Source of the DNA: Achromobacter deleyi
GTDB lineage: Bacteria; Pseudomonadota; Gammaproteobacteria; Burkholderiales; Burkholderiaceae_B
Assembly (NCBI RefSeq): GCF_902859705.1
Contig: NZ_CADIJO010000029.1
Coordinates: 1-62,719 of the forward strand
Length of the DNA: 62,719 nucleotides
Direction: 5' to 3'
A program made the translations under genes and the position numbers. Below, piece by piece: positions 41,624 through 52,488 of this stretch; within the stretch, counting starts at the first letter, position 1; each line of letters begins with the position of its first letter. The notes beneath the pieces were generated by a model. That model was not told the origin of the DNA. It saw only the letters and a list, made by a program, of their open reading frames with translations, and did no database searches.

Positions 41624-42570
41624 GCGCCCGCCGCGTGCTGGTGCTGTTCGGCCACCCGGGCCGTGGCGGCTTCAACGAAGCCGCCGTCGAAGGGGCCGCG
41701 CGCGCCGCCCGGGCGGGCCATGCGCTACAGATCGAATGGATCGCCGACAACGACCCGGACCGGCGCACCGAGCGCCTGGCGGACCTGTGCGCAGCCGGGC
41801 CCGACCTGGTCATCGTGCACGGCGGCCAGGGCGACGTTCCGGTCGCGCGCATCGCGCCGCGCTTTGCGCGCACCCAGTTCGCCATCACCCAGGGCAGCCA
41901 TCACGCCGCCAACGTGGCTTCGTACGACATCCTGCAGGAACACACCGCCTTCCTGGCTGGCGTGCTGGCGGGGCTGCGCGGCGGCGCGGCGCACTTGTCG
42001 GGCGAACGCGTGCGGCCCGGCCTGAAGGGCCGCGCGGCCTATGCCGACGGCGTGCGCCGGGTGCGGGGCCAGGACCCGCTGACGGGCTTTTGCGGCAACC
42101 AGCACGACCCCGCGCTGGCCGGCGCCTGGACCGATGGCCTGGCCGCGCGCGGCGCCCGGGTCGTGTTCGCGATGATGGACGGCGGCCGTGGCGGCATCAC
42201 CGAGTCGTGCCGCCGCCACGGGCTACGCCAGATCGGCAACGTGCTCGATTGGGTGGCGCGCGATCCGGCCGTATTCCTGGCATCGGCGCTGGCCGATTCC
42301 GGCCTGTGCGTGGAACGCGCCGCGGCCGACCATGCGGCCGGGGCGTTGCGGGTGGGTGAGATCACGCATTTCGGCCTGCAAGCCGAGGCCTCGCTGCGCC
42401 TGGTGCTGGGCGCGGACGTCAGCGCCGAGGAACGCCGCATTCTGGATGACTGGTCGGCCCGGCTGGCACGCGGCGACGTGCAGGTGGCGGGTGACTACAC
42501 CGGGCAGGAATTTGCGCTGGAGCAAGCGCCTCAAGCGGCGGTCGGCCCCGTTGCAGCGAACCCTTCGTGA
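41620..42570 (+). CDS. BMP/Med-family binding-fold protein without signal peptide
   Basis: 316 residues starting at GTG 41620 within the Bug gene stop. BMP-like features are FGHPGRGGFNEAAVEGAARAA (compare the D-x-GFN-x4-EG start of PnrA/Med), LCAAGPDLVIVHGGQG, FAITQGSHHAANVASYDILQEHTAFLAGVLAGL, GAWTDGLAARGARVVFAMMDGGRGGITESCR and IGNVLDWVARDPAVFL. BMP proteins bind nucleosides for ABC import. This one begins directly with the first beta strand and has no signal peptide, so it is probably cytoplasmic. It overlaps the convergent GNAT gene by 40 bases. Confidence 0.78.
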   Translation: MSARRVLVLFGHPGRGGFNEAAVEGAARAARAGHALQIEWIADNDPDRRTERLADLCAAGPDLVIVHGGQGDVPVARIAPRFARTQFAITQGSHHAANVASYDILQEHTAFLAGVLAGLRGGAAHLSGERVRPGLKGRAAYADGVRRVRGQDPLTGFCGNQHDPALAGAWTDGLAARGARVVFAMMDGGRGGITESCRRHGLRQIGNVLDWVARDPAVFLASALADSGLCVERAAADHAAGALRVGEITHFGLQAEASLRLVLGADVSAEERRILDDWSARLARGDVQVAGDYTGQEFALEQAPQAAVGPVAANPS

Positions 42571-43040
42571 TACGCCACCTGCCCCTTGGCTGACCGCGTG
42601 AACGCCTGCGCCATGAAGTATTCCGGCGGCACGCCGGGGTACGTCAGCGCCGCAGTGGCCGCAAAGCCAAAGCGGCCGTAATAGGCCGGATCGCCCATCA
42701 CCACGCAGCCGGCCGCGCCGCGCGCCTTCAGTTCGGCCAGGCCGGCCTGGATCAACGCCGCGCCGATGCCGCGGCCCTGCATTTCGGGCAACACCGCCAC
42801 CGGGCCCAACCCGTACCAATCGGACGCGCCGTCGCTGATCGTGACCGGCGAAAAGGCGATGTGGCCCACCGGGCGGCCCGCGTCGCGGGCCACCAGAGAC
42901 AGCGTCAGCGCCCCGGCCGCACGCAGCGCGTTGATGATGTAGCCCTCGGTCTGCTGGCTATGCGGATGGTCGCGGAACGCGAGCTGCGTCAACGCGAAAA
43001 TGGCGTCGATGTCGGCGGGGGTTTCGGCGGAAATCTGCAT
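42531..43040 (-). CDS. GNAT acetyltransferase, YhbS-like
   Basis: 169 residues. MQISAETPADIDAIFALTQLAF, then LSLVARDAGRPVGHIAFSPV, the acetyl-CoA loop LPEMQGRGIGAALIQAGL, and the YhbS-typical end GDPAYYGRFGFAATAALTYPGVPPEYFMAQAF. Its 3' end overlaps the convergent BMP-like gene by 40 bases. It is divergent from aspartate dehydrogenase, with 281 bases between in which I see no clear site. The substrate is unknown. Confidence 0.88.
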   Translation of the reverse strand: MQISAETPADIDAIFALTQLAFRDHPHSQQTEGYIINALRAAGALTLSLVARDAGRPVGHIAFSPVTISDGASDWYGLGPVAVLPEMQGRGIGAALIQAGLAELKARGAAGCVVMGDPAYYGRFGFAATAALTYPGVPPEYFMAQAFTRSAKGQVAYHEGFAATGPTAA

Positions 43041-43321
43041 GGCCTGTCTCCTGGCAAGGTGAAGCGTGGTGCGAAAGCGCGAGTGTACGCGGCGGCGACA
43101 TCAGCCCGGATCGTTGTCGCGGCGCGGCTGTCGCGCTTTGGTGTGCCAGGTTGATACCCAGGCGCCCATGGCCCGTTCAGGCGTCCGACAATTCCCACCC
43201 ATCATTGACGCCTGCCCGCCCCCTCGCTACAGTGACCGCCGACCCTGGCCGGGCAGACCCACCGCCCGCTGGCCCAGCCTTCGACCCCGCGGCTCGCCGC
43301 GACCTTCATCCGGAATCTTCC

Positions 43322-44125
43322 ATGAACAGCTACCGCGTCGGCATCGCCGGCTTCGGCGCCATCGGCCAGGCCGTGGCGCAATCCCTGGATGCCGGCCTGC
43401 CCGGCCTGACGCTGGCCGCCGTGGCCGTGCGCGACCCCAAGGCCCCGCCCGCCTTCGCCTGGAAAAACGCCAAGCCCACCTTCACCACCATCGGCGAGCT
43501 GGCCGAACACTGCGACGTGGTCGTCGAATGCGCCCCCGCAGCCGTGTTCCGCGAACTGGCCGAACCGGTGCTCAAGGCCGGCAAGAAACTGGTGGTGCTG
43601 AGCTCGGGCGCGCTGCTGCGCCACGACGACCTGATCGAACTGGCGCGCGCCCACCAGGGCCAGATCCTGGTGCCGTCCGGCGCCATCCTGGGCCTGGACG
43701 CCATCACCGCCGCCGCCGAAGGCGTCATTCACTCGGTCACCATGATCACCCGCAAGCCGGTGCGCGGCCTGCTCGGCGCGCCGTACCTGGTGGACAACAA
43801 CATCGACATCGCCGACATCACCGAACCGCGCCTGATCTTCCGCGGCTCGCCGCGCGAAGCGGCCGTAGGTTTCCCGGCCAACCTGAACGTCGCGGTCAGC
43901 GTGTCGCTGGCCGGCATCGGCCCGGATCGCACCACGCTCGAAATCTGGGCCGACCCGTCCCTGGAACGCAATATCCACCGCGTCGAAGTCGTGTCCGATT
44001 CGGCCTCGTTCTCGATGGAAATCCAGAACATCCCGTCGGCCAACCCCAAGACCGGCCGCATCACCGCGCAAAGCGTCATCGCCGCGCTGCGCAAGCTGAC
44101 CGGGCCGCTGCGCGTCGGGACTTGA
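43322..44125 (+). CDS. nadX: L-aspartate dehydrogenase
   Basis: 267 residues from ATG 43322; the longer reading from 43151 lacks similarity to a start. The NAD(P)-binding Rossmann motif is VGIAGFGAIGQAVAQSL. VVVECAPAAVFRELAEPVLKAGKKLVVLSSGALL, SGAILGLDAI and FPANLNVAVSVSLAGIGPDRT are characteristic of the NadX family. The enzyme oxidises aspartate to iminoaspartate (NAD biosynthesis) or oxaloacetate plus ammonia (catabolism). Betaproteobacterial NadX genes commonly lie beside transport and amidase genes; here a Bug/BMP pair is 0.8 kb upstream. Confidence 0.9.
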   Translation: MNSYRVGIAGFGAIGQAVAQSLDAGLPGLTLAAVAVRDPKAPPAFAWKNAKPTFTTIGELAEHCDVVVECAPAAVFRELAEPVLKAGKKLVVLSSGALLRHDDLIELARAHQGQILVPSGAILGLDAITAAAEGVIHSVTMITRKPVRGLLGAPYLVDNNIDIADITEPRLIFRGSPREAAVGFPANLNVAVSVSLAGIGPDRTTLEIWADPSLERNIHRVEVVSDSASFSMEIQNIPSANPKTGRITAQSVIAALRKLTGPLRVGT

Positions 44126-44204
44126 GCGTTCCTGCTGAACCGTCCAGGCCCGCGCCGGGTCTGGCGCACCCGCCTTGGCGCAACTCGAACGGAAACACGG
44201 TTTC

Positions 44205-45935
<1,731 letters not shown>

Positions 45936-45938
45936 CCC

Positions 45939-47429
45939 ATGCCCGCCGCCTTTTTTTCGGTGCTGGGCATCACGCCCACGCCCGACCAGAAATCCATCCG
46001 GCGCGCCTACGCCGTCGCATTGAAAAAGATCGACCAGGCCGCGAACCCGGAAGGTTTTGCCGCGCTGCGCGAAGCCTATGAGCGTGCCCGCGCCTGGGCG
46101 GATGGACAAAGTTCGACGGCAGCGCCCTTCTCTGCACCCACCCCCCATCCCGCGGAGCGCCCCGAGCCAGACGTGCCGCCGGCGCCCTTGCGGCGCTCGT
46201 GGCCTGACGAACCCGCCCCCGAACCGCCTTCGGAATCCACGCCAGCGTCGGACCAGGGCCCTGAAACTTCGTCCCCCGACCGCCGCCGCGCACCACGCCG
46301 GTCGGCAAGACAAACCCACGACGCACACTCGCGGCCCGACCCGACGCCCGCTTCCGATCACACGCTGCCCAGCGCCGCCGAACGGGCCGAAGCGGTGGCG
46401 CACTGGACCCGCGAACTGATGGCTGCGGCGGACGATCAGGTGCAGCCGCTGCTTGACCGCGCGCTGCTGGACGAACGCCTGACCCACCTGGATGCCCGGC
46501 AAGACCTGGCCGCCAGCCTGGCGCATGCCATCCGCGCCCGGCCCAGCGGACGGTTGGCCCTGTTCAACACGGCCCGCCGCGCGTTCGATTGGAACGGCTT
46601 GAATGCCCCCTTTCCCTCCGACCCCGAACTCTCACGCTGGCTCGGCCACCTGCACGACCAGATGGAACTCTACGTCCATCTTCCGCCAGAGCAGCGCGTG
46701 CCCCTGGACGCCGTACTGGCGCTGGCGCGCAAGCGGGCCAAGCCCAGCCGCGTCGACGCGGTGTTGCACGGCGAACAGTTCGAGCGGCTCTACCTGGTGG
46801 CGCCGGAACTGGCGATGCTGGACCTGGGCGAAGCCCGCATCACGGCGTGGCGCAGCGCCATCGCCCGCGCCGAGCGCATCCGGCGGCTGGCAGACTGGCC
46901 TGCCAAGAACAAGCTGCTGATCGTCCTTGGCATCGTCGTCATCCTGGGCCTGGCTGCGATGTACCGGGACGCGCGCGACGGCACCACCTACCGGCCGGAC
47001 CCGGCCAAGATGGCCCTGGCCGACACCCGCATCACCTTGCAGGCCCAGCGCGCCGCGGCCGCAGTCCGCCCCTGCGACAAGCAGGTGCAAAGTCCACCGC
47101 TGGGATGCCCGGCGCTGATCAACGGGCAATCCGAACCCTGGCCCCTGGACACGCCGAAGGTGCTGGTCATTACGGAAAAACCGGACCTGCGCTATCCCTA
47201 CGAGGCCCAGATCAACGGTTTCACCGGTCCGGTCTGGGTGCGCGTGCTGCTCGACGAACAGGGCCAGGTCCAGCGGACCGCCCTGCTGTTTTCATCGAAC
47301 CACGCCGACCTGGATGTGGCGGCGGTGAACGCCGCCCGGGCGGTGCGCCTGATGCCTGCTACCCGCGACGGCAAACCCGTGCCCAGCCAGGTGTTGTTGA
47401 TGTTCGATTACAAGCTGGACAAGCGCTAG
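45939..47429 (+). CDS. J-like domain, membrane span and TonB C-terminal domain fusion
   Basis: 496 residues, starting 3 bases after hscC. Residues 1-52 resemble a J domain (FFSVLGITPTPDQKSIRRAYAVALKK, then NPEGFAALREAYERAR) but lack the HPD triad, as DjlB/DjlC-like partners of HscC do. Residues 53-150 are Pro/Ser/Arg-rich and disordered-looking, and 150-320 helical. One membrane helix lies at 325-341 (LLIVLGIVVILGLAAM). The rest, in the periplasm, has Cys379 and Cys390 and a TonB C-terminal domain at about 408-493 (VWVRVLLDEQGQVQRTALLFSS, DLDVAAVNAARAVRLMPA). Known TonB has a short cytoplasmic tail, not a chaperone partner. The function is inferred to link HscC to the envelope. Domain calls are firm; the role is unknown. 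Confidence 0.85.
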   Translation: MPAAFFSVLGITPTPDQKSIRRAYAVALKKIDQAANPEGFAALREAYERARAWADGQSSTAAPFSAPTPHPAERPEPDVPPAPLRRSWPDEPAPEPPSESTPASDQGPETSSPDRRRAPRRSARQTHDAHSRPDPTPASDHTLPSAAERAEAVAHWTRELMAAADDQVQPLLDRALLDERLTHLDARQDLAASLAHAIRARPSGRLALFNTARRAFDWNGLNAPFPSDPELSRWLGHLHDQMELYVHLPPEQRVPLDAVLALARKRAKPSRVDAVLHGEQFERLYLVAPELAMLDLGEARITAWRSAIARAERIRRLADWPAKNKLLIVLGIVVILGLAAMYRDARDGTTYRPDPAKMALADTRITLQAQRAAAAVRPCDKQVQSPPLGCPALINGQSEPWPLDTPKVLVITEKPDLRYPYEAQINGFTGPVWVRVLLDEQGQVQRTALLFSSNHADLDVAAVNAARAVRLMPATRDGKPVPSQVLLMFDYKLDKR

Positions 47430-49255
47430 GCGGCCGCGCGTTGCGGTGCCGGCATCACATCGCCCATCGCCCCCATCGTCCACCCGCCCTCGCCATCCAG
47501 CGCCAGCCGGTGCGTATGGAACGGGTCCAGCGTGCTGCGATGGCCCACGCTGACCAGCATGCAATCGGGCAGTTCCTGGCGCAGCAGGCTGTACAGCATG
47601 TGTTCCAGGCCTTCGTCGGTGGCCGACGTGGCTTCGTCCAGGAACACGATGGCGGGCCGGTTGAACAGCACGCGAGCGAATGCCACGCGTTGCTGCTCGC
47701 CGATGGACAGGATGCGCGACCAGTCGGCCGCCTCGTCCAGACGCCCGGCCAGGTGGCCCAGGTTCACTTGCCGCAGCGCAGCCGCCAGGCGGGTGTCGTC
47801 CCCAGGCTGGGCGTGGCCCGGATACGCCACCGCATCACGCAGCGCACCCAGCGGCAGATAGGGTCGTTGCGACAGGAACAGCGCCGCCGCGCCCAGCGGC
47901 CGCTTCACGCTGCCCTGCGCATACGGCCACAGACCCGCCAGGGCGCGCAGCAGGGTCGTCTTGCCGCTGCCCGATGGCCCCTTGATGAGCAGGGACTGGC
48001 CCGGATGCAGCGACAGATTCAACTGGCGCAACAAGGCCTGCCCGTCGGGCCGCGACACATCCAGGCCAGTGATCTGCAAACCGTCGGGCAAGGGTTGCGG
48101 CTCGATGGCCGGCAGTTCACGCGCCGCGGCGTTCGCATCCAGAAAGCCCGCCAGGCGGTTCAACGTGGCGCGGTACTGGGCGAACGAATCGTACGAGGTA
48201 CGAAAGAACGACAGCGAATCCTGCACCTGGCCGAAGGCCTGCGCGGTCTGCATGACGTCGCCCAGCTTGATGGCGCCGCTGAAGAAACGCTGCGCCTGCA
48301 ACAGAAAGGGAAACACCACCGCCACCTGGCTGACCGCCAGGTTGAAGCCGTCGAACTTCAGGCCCCGGTACACCCGCGCCCACAGGTTGGCGATGTAGGC
48401 CGAAAACCGCGTCCAGAGCGTGGCGCGCTCGACGGCTTCGCCCTGATAGAAGGCCACGTTCTCGGCGTTTTCGCGCAGCCGCAGCAAGGCGTAGCGGAAG
48501 TTGGCGGTCAGGCGTTCGGACAGGAAGTTCAACAGGATCAACGGCCGTCCGATCTTGAAGGCGAACAGCGTGGCGACGATGACGTACAGGTACACCATGA
48601 AGACCATGGCGCGCGGGATCTCGACGCCGGCCACGCCCAGCGGCCCGGACAGGTTCCACAGGATGCCCGTGAACGCCACCAGCGACACCATGGCGCTGAG
48701 CGCACCGATGGCGAGGCTGCGCGAACCGGTGACGAACATCGAGATGTCCTGCTCGATGCGCTGGTCGGGGTTGTCCACCGGCTCGCCGACGAAGTGGCTG
48801 CGGTAGTAGGCGCGCGCGCCCAGCCAATCGCCGGTCAGGCGGTCGTTGAGCCACACCCGCCAGTGGATGTCGAAGGCCTGGCCGGCGTAGCTGTCGATCA
48901 GGGTGCGCACCACGTGCACGCTGGCCAGCACCGAAAAGATGCCCAGAAAGCGCCAGAACGCGGTCGGGTCCAGCGCCTGCAAGGCGCTGTAGAAGCCGTT
49001 GTACCAATAGGAAAACAGCACGGTCATGCGGACCGAGAACATCGCCAGGAACAGCAGTGCGGCCAGCGTCAACAGCGGCCGCCAGCTGCGGCGCGGCGTC
49101 AGGTAGGGCCAGGCCAGGCGCCAGAACTTGCGGCCCCAGTCGGTCCAGCGCGACAACGCCAGGGACACCGCCACCAGCGCGATGGCGGTGATGCCACAGG
49201 CGCGCGCCAGCCAAAGCGCGCTTTCCCATAACTGCTGCTGCCAGTTCAGATCCAT
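47426..49255 (-). CDS. SbmA/BacA-like ABC transporter, fused membrane and ATPase domains (YddA type)
   Basis: 609 residues. The N-terminal 380 form the ABC_membrane_2 domain with about six helices and the motif VDNPDQRIEQDI characteristic of SbmA/ABCD-type proteins. The C-terminal ATPase has Walker A GPSGSGKTT (about 425-433), signature LSIGEQQRVAFAR and Walker B IVFLDEATSATDE. SbmA/YddA relatives move peptides, vitamin B12 or fatty-acyl compounds across the inner membrane; the direction and substrate here are unknown. It converges with the J/TonB gene, overlapping it by 4 bases. Confidence 0.92.
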   Translation of the reverse strand: MDLNWQQQLWESALWLARACGITAIALVAVSLALSRWTDWGRKFWRLAWPYLTPRRSWRPLLTLAALLFLAMFSVRMTVLFSYWYNGFYSALQALDPTAFWRFLGIFSVLASVHVVRTLIDSYAGQAFDIHWRVWLNDRLTGDWLGARAYYRSHFVGEPVDNPDQRIEQDISMFVTGSRSLAIGALSAMVSLVAFTGILWNLSGPLGVAGVEIPRAMVFMVYLYVIVATLFAFKIGRPLILLNFLSERLTANFRYALLRLRENAENVAFYQGEAVERATLWTRFSAYIANLWARVYRGLKFDGFNLAVSQVAVVFPFLLQAQRFFSGAIKLGDVMQTAQAFGQVQDSLSFFRTSYDSFAQYRATLNRLAGFLDANAAARELPAIEPQPLPDGLQITGLDVSRPDGQALLRQLNLSLHPGQSLLIKGPSGSGKTTLLRALAGLWPYAQGSVKRPLGAAALFLSQRPYLPLGALRDAVAYPGHAQPGDDTRLAAALRQVNLGHLAGRLDEAADWSRILSIGEQQRVAFARVLFNRPAIVFLDEATSATDEGLEHMLYSLLRQELPDCMLVSVGHRSTLDPFHTHRLALDGEGGWTMGAMGDVMPAPQRAAA

Positions 49256-49441
49256 GACATGCCCCTCTAGCGTCGTTTCTGGTTAGAACGGCGAAGGGGG
49301 GGTAGTTCCGGCGAAACCGCCGTCTTAAGCGTGGCTTAAGCGTTCGGCGGCGCAACTGAAGGCGGACTGAAAGACTGAACCAGCAAAGGCCGCAGCCAGC
49401 TGCGCAGCAACGGCACCATGCCGTGCAAGGCTGCCCTGGCC

Positions 49442-50329
49442 TTACCGCCCTCCCAGATCCAGATTGGCGAACGTGTCCGCCAGCGTCGGCACCGACCGCG
49501 CCGGCCAGATGGCGCTTAGGTCGAAGCTGGGCAGGCGTTCGCCGTCGCGCACCTCGCAGAAGCGCACGCCGCTGAAATCCAGCGATCGGATCCAGCTGGG
49601 CAGCAGCGCCACGCCGCAACCGCCGGCCACGCAGGCCAGCACGGTCAGGGTGCGGTTGGCTTCCTGCGCCACGTGGGCGTCGTGGCCGCCTTTGCGCATG
49701 GCGTCCAGGATGTCGGCATAGAACGCCGGCAATTGCGATTGCGGATACATCACCAGGCCGGCCTGGGCGATCTGCGCCATCGACACCTGGCCGTCGGGCG
49801 CAACCTCGAACTCATCCGGCACGGCCGCCACCAGGCGGTCGCGCAGCAGCTGGCGTTCGCGCATGCGGCCGCCCACCGCCACCGGGGTGTGCATCAGTCC
49901 GATATCGATCTCGCCGGTCTGCAAGGCTTCGGCCTGCTCGGCGTTGCTCATCTCGCGCAGGATGATGCGCACGCCGGGCGCCTGCCGCCGCATTTCGCGC
50001 AGCGCGCGGGGCAGCGTGTTGAACAGCGCCGACGACACCAGCCCCACCGTCAGTTGCCCGGCGCTGCCACGGCCGATTTCCTGGGCGCGGCGGGCGGCGG
50101 CATCGATGCGCGTGACGCTGGCGCGCACGTCTTCCAGGATGGCGATGGCGGCCGGCGTGGGGGTGCTGCCCTGGCGCGAGCGTTCGAACAGGCGCACGCC
50201 CAGGTCTTTTTCCATGCGGCCCAGCGCCTGGCTGAGCGCCGGCTGGGCAATGCCCAGCCATTCCGAGGCGCGGCTGACGCTGCCGTGGTCGACGACGGCC
50301 AGAAAATAGCGCAGATGCCGGGTTTCCAT
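49442..50329 (-). CDS. LysR-family transcriptional regulator
   Basis: 295 residues. Helix-turn-helix: METRHLRYFLAVVDHGSVSRASEWLGIAQPALSQALGRMEKDLGVRLFERSRQG. The effector domain starts QLTVGLVSSALFNTLPRALREMR, like the CatR/BenM branch. It is divergent from the amidohydrolase-Bug pair, 130 bases away, and should regulate it. An AT-rich region with a palindrome lies between. About 190 bases downstream, before the ABC gene, hold only a short direct repeat. Confidence 0.92.
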   Translation of the reverse strand: METRHLRYFLAVVDHGSVSRASEWLGIAQPALSQALGRMEKDLGVRLFERSRQGSTPTPAAIAILEDVRASVTRIDAAARRAQEIGRGSAGQLTVGLVSSALFNTLPRALREMRRQAPGVRIILREMSNAEQAEALQTGEIDIGLMHTPVAVGGRMRERQLLRDRLVAAVPDEFEVAPDGQVSMAQIAQAGLVMYPQSQLPAFYADILDAMRKGGHDAHVAQEANRTLTVLACVAGGCGVALLPSWIRSLDFSGVRFCEVRDGERLPSFDLSAIWPARSVPTLADTFANLDLGGR

Positions 50330-50346
50330 ATCAATCCAATATAAAT

Positions 50347-50356
50347 AAAGCGCTTT
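50347..50356. promoter_or_regulatory. Palindrome in the LysR/amidohydrolase divergent region
   Basis: AAAGCGCTTT is a perfect 10-bp palindrome within an AT-rich stretch 17 bases upstream of the LysR start. It lies in the usual position for LysR binding and autorepression. The evidence is position and symmetry only. Confidence 0.4.
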
Positions 50357-50459
50357 TACACAATAGAAAACTATACCTGGTCTCCCTACAATCCCGCCTT
50401 ACAAAACCTTACAGAAGCGTGCGGGCCACCGGCTCCGCACCCGCCCCAGGAGACCCGCC

Positions 50460-51296
50460 TTGCCCCCGTCCGCGACCGGCCCCGCCGTCGACACCCACGC
50501 CCACGTATTCCGGCAAGGCCTGGCGCTGGCGGACACGCGCCGCCACACCCCCGACTACGACGCCACGCTGGACCAATACCTGGCCCTGCTGGATACGCAC
50601 GGCCTGACCCACGGCGTGCTGGTGCAGCCCAGTTTCCTGGGCACCGACAACAGCCACCTGGTTCAGGCGCTGCGTGCGCAACCCGATCGGCTGCGCGGCG
50701 TGGCAGTGGTGGACCCCACCATTGCGGACGAGGCGTTGCAGGCCCTGGCTGCGGCCGGCGTGGTCGGCATCCGCCTGAACCTGATCGGCCTGCCCTTGCC
50801 CGACGTCGCGGCGCCGGCCTGGCGCCATCTGCTGGACCGCGTCAATGCGCTGGGCTGGCATGTCGAAATCCACGTGCAGGCCGCGCGCCTGGCCGATATC
50901 ATGCCGGCGCTGCTGCAAGCCGGCTGCCGCCTGGTGGTGGACCATTTCGGCCGGCCCGACCCTGCGCTGGGCGTGGCCGACCCGGGCTTTGCCTACCTGC
51001 TGCGCCAGGCCGACAGCGCCCGCGTCTGGGTCAAGCTGGCGGCCGCGTACCGCAATTGGCCCGCGCCCGCCTGTGCCGCATCCGGGCGCGAGGCCACGCA
51101 GCAATTGCTGCGCGCCTACACGCCCGCCCGACTCATGTGGGGCAGCGACTGGCCCCACACCGAGCATCGCCACCTGGCGTCCTACCCTGCGGCGACGCAG
51201 TGGCTGGACGCCTGGATCGACGACCCCGCGCAACGGCGCGCCGTTCTCGCCGACACGCCGTTGCAGCTGTTCCAATTCCAAGGAGACCCACGATGA
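50460..51296 (+). CDS. Amidohydrolase-2 family hydrolase (2-pyrone-4,6-dicarboxylate lactonase-like)
   Basis: 278 residues with a TTG start, supported by CAGGAG 7 bases upstream. TIM-barrel marks are VDTHAHVFRQGLALAD (metal HxH), GVLVQPSFLGTDNSHLVQAL, GVVGIRLNLIGLPLPD, LVVDHFGRPDPALG and LMWGSDWPHTEHR (catalytic Asp). These resemble LigI-like lactonases of aromatic acid catabolism. It is followed, with 4-base ATGA overlap, by a Bug gene and is controlled presumably by the divergent LysR regulator. The true substrate is unknown, probably a lactone or carboxylate. Confidence 0.87.
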   Translation: MPPSATGPAVDTHAHVFRQGLALADTRRHTPDYDATLDQYLALLDTHGLTHGVLVQPSFLGTDNSHLVQALRAQPDRLRGVAVVDPTIADEALQALAAAGVVGIRLNLIGLPLPDVAAPAWRHLLDRVNALGWHVEIHVQAARLADIMPALLQAGCRLVVDHFGRPDPALGVADPGFAYLLRQADSARVWVKLAAAYRNWPAPACAASGREATQQLLRAYTPARLMWGSDWPHTEHRHLASYPAATQWLDAWIDDPAQRRAVLADTPLQLFQFQGDPR

Positions 51297-52282
51297 CCCC
51301 TCTGTTCAAACGCCTCGCGCGACGCAGCAGCCTGCTGGCCGCCGCCGGAGTGCTGGCCGGCGCTGCCGGCGCGGCACAGGCCGCCTATCCCGAGCGCGCC
51401 GTCACGCTGGTCGTGACCTACCCGCCCGGCGGCACGGTCGACGTGGTGGCCCGCCTGATCGGCCCCAAGCTGGCGGCCGAACTGGGCCAGCCGGTGGTGA
51501 TCGAAAACCGCGGCGGCGCCGGCGGCATGATCGGCGGCGCGGTGGTGGCCAAGGCCCAGCCCGACGGCTACACGCTGATGCTGGACGCGTCCAACCACGC
51601 GCAGAACCCCGCCCTGCACCCCAAGATGCAGTTCGACACGCTGACCGCCTTTGCCCCGGTATCGCTGCTGCTGCGCGTGCCCAACGTACTGGTGGTGACG
51701 CCGTCGTACGAAGTCAAGACCGTGGCCGACCTGATCAAGCTGGGCCAGCCCGGCGCCAAGGACCATGTCTATTTCGCCTCGGCCGGCCCCGGCTCGGCGC
51801 AGCACCTGGCCGGCGAGCTGTTCAACCTGCTGGCCAAGACCCAGCTGCAGCACGTGGCCTACAAGGGCGGCGGCCCGGCCATGATCGACGTCATGTCCGG
51901 CCAGGTGCCGGTGATGTTCGCCAGCATGGGCTCGGCCTGGCAGCACGTGAAGAACGGCAAGCTGCGCGCCGTGGCCGTGGGCGGATCGCAACGCTCGAAG
52001 GCGGCGCCCGACCTGCCCACCATCGCCGAATCCGGCGTGCCGGGCTACGAGACCTATGAATGGAATGCCGTGTTCGCGCCCGCCGGCACGCCGCCCGAGA
52101 TCGTCAATCAGGTCTCGCAAGCCCTGGCCAAGGTGCTGAAAGACCCGCAGATCGCCGAACAGCTCGAAGGCATCGGCGCCGAGCCCATCGGCTCGACGCC
52201 CGCCGAACTGGATACCTTCCGCCGCGCCGAAATCGAAAAATGGCAACGCGTGGTCAAGGAAGCCGGTCTGAAATTGGATTGA
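51293..52282 (+). CDS. Bug-type (TctC) solute-binding protein
   Basis: 329 residues from ATG 51293, with AAGGAG upstream and 4-base overlap with the amidohydrolase gene. The signal peptide ends at AGAAGAAQA. The Bug motifs are YPERAVTLVVTYPPGGTVDVVARLIGPKL, VIENRGGAGGMIGGAVVAKA, DGYTLMLDASNHAQNP and VAYKGGGPAMIDVMSGQVPVMF. It would bind the substrate of, or a carboxylate related to, the co-encoded hydrolase. A strong terminator follows 84 bases after the stop. Confidence 0.93.
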   Translation: MTPLFKRLARRSSLLAAAGVLAGAAGAAQAAYPERAVTLVVTYPPGGTVDVVARLIGPKLAAELGQPVVIENRGGAGGMIGGAVVAKAQPDGYTLMLDASNHAQNPALHPKMQFDTLTAFAPVSLLLRVPNVLVVTPSYEVKTVADLIKLGQPGAKDHVYFASAGPGSAQHLAGELFNLLAKTQLQHVAYKGGGPAMIDVMSGQVPVMFASMGSAWQHVKNGKLRAVAVGGSQRSKAAPDLPTIAESGVPGYETYEWNAVFAPAGTPPEIVNQVSQALAKVLKDPQIAEQLEGIGAEPIGSTPAELDTFRRAEIEKWQRVVKEAGLKLD

Positions 52283-52365
52283 GTACTGCCCGGACCTGGC
52301 CGCGTCGCGCATCCCCCGGGATGCCAGGCACGGCCCGATGGTCCGCTACCGGAATGCCGGTCTTG

Positions 52366-52395
52366 GGGCGCCCTTTGGGGCGCCCGTTTTTTTTT
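52366..52395 (+). terminator. Strong Rho-independent terminator
   Basis: GGGCGCC (52366-52372) pairs with GGCGCCC (52379-52385) around a 6-base loop, followed by nine T bases (52387-52395). It ends the amidohydrolase-Bug operon. Further T-rich runs continue to 52425. Confidence 0.92.
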
Positions 52396-52488
52396 GGACG
52401 GTTTTTTGGTTGTTTTTTTGGTTTTACGCGGCCCCCCCGATGCGATACAAAGAGCGGATCGAATGCGCCCAGGGAAGTCCGGAACGAG

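Noticed and set aside
43151..43321. 57-residue extension of aspartate dehydrogenase
   Set aside because: No similarity to the family start, and the Rossmann motif begins right after ATG 43322.
52060..52488. Upstream extension of the PAS-GGDEF-EAL protein
   Set aside because: It reads through the Rho-independent terminator and overlaps the Bug gene in a different frame.
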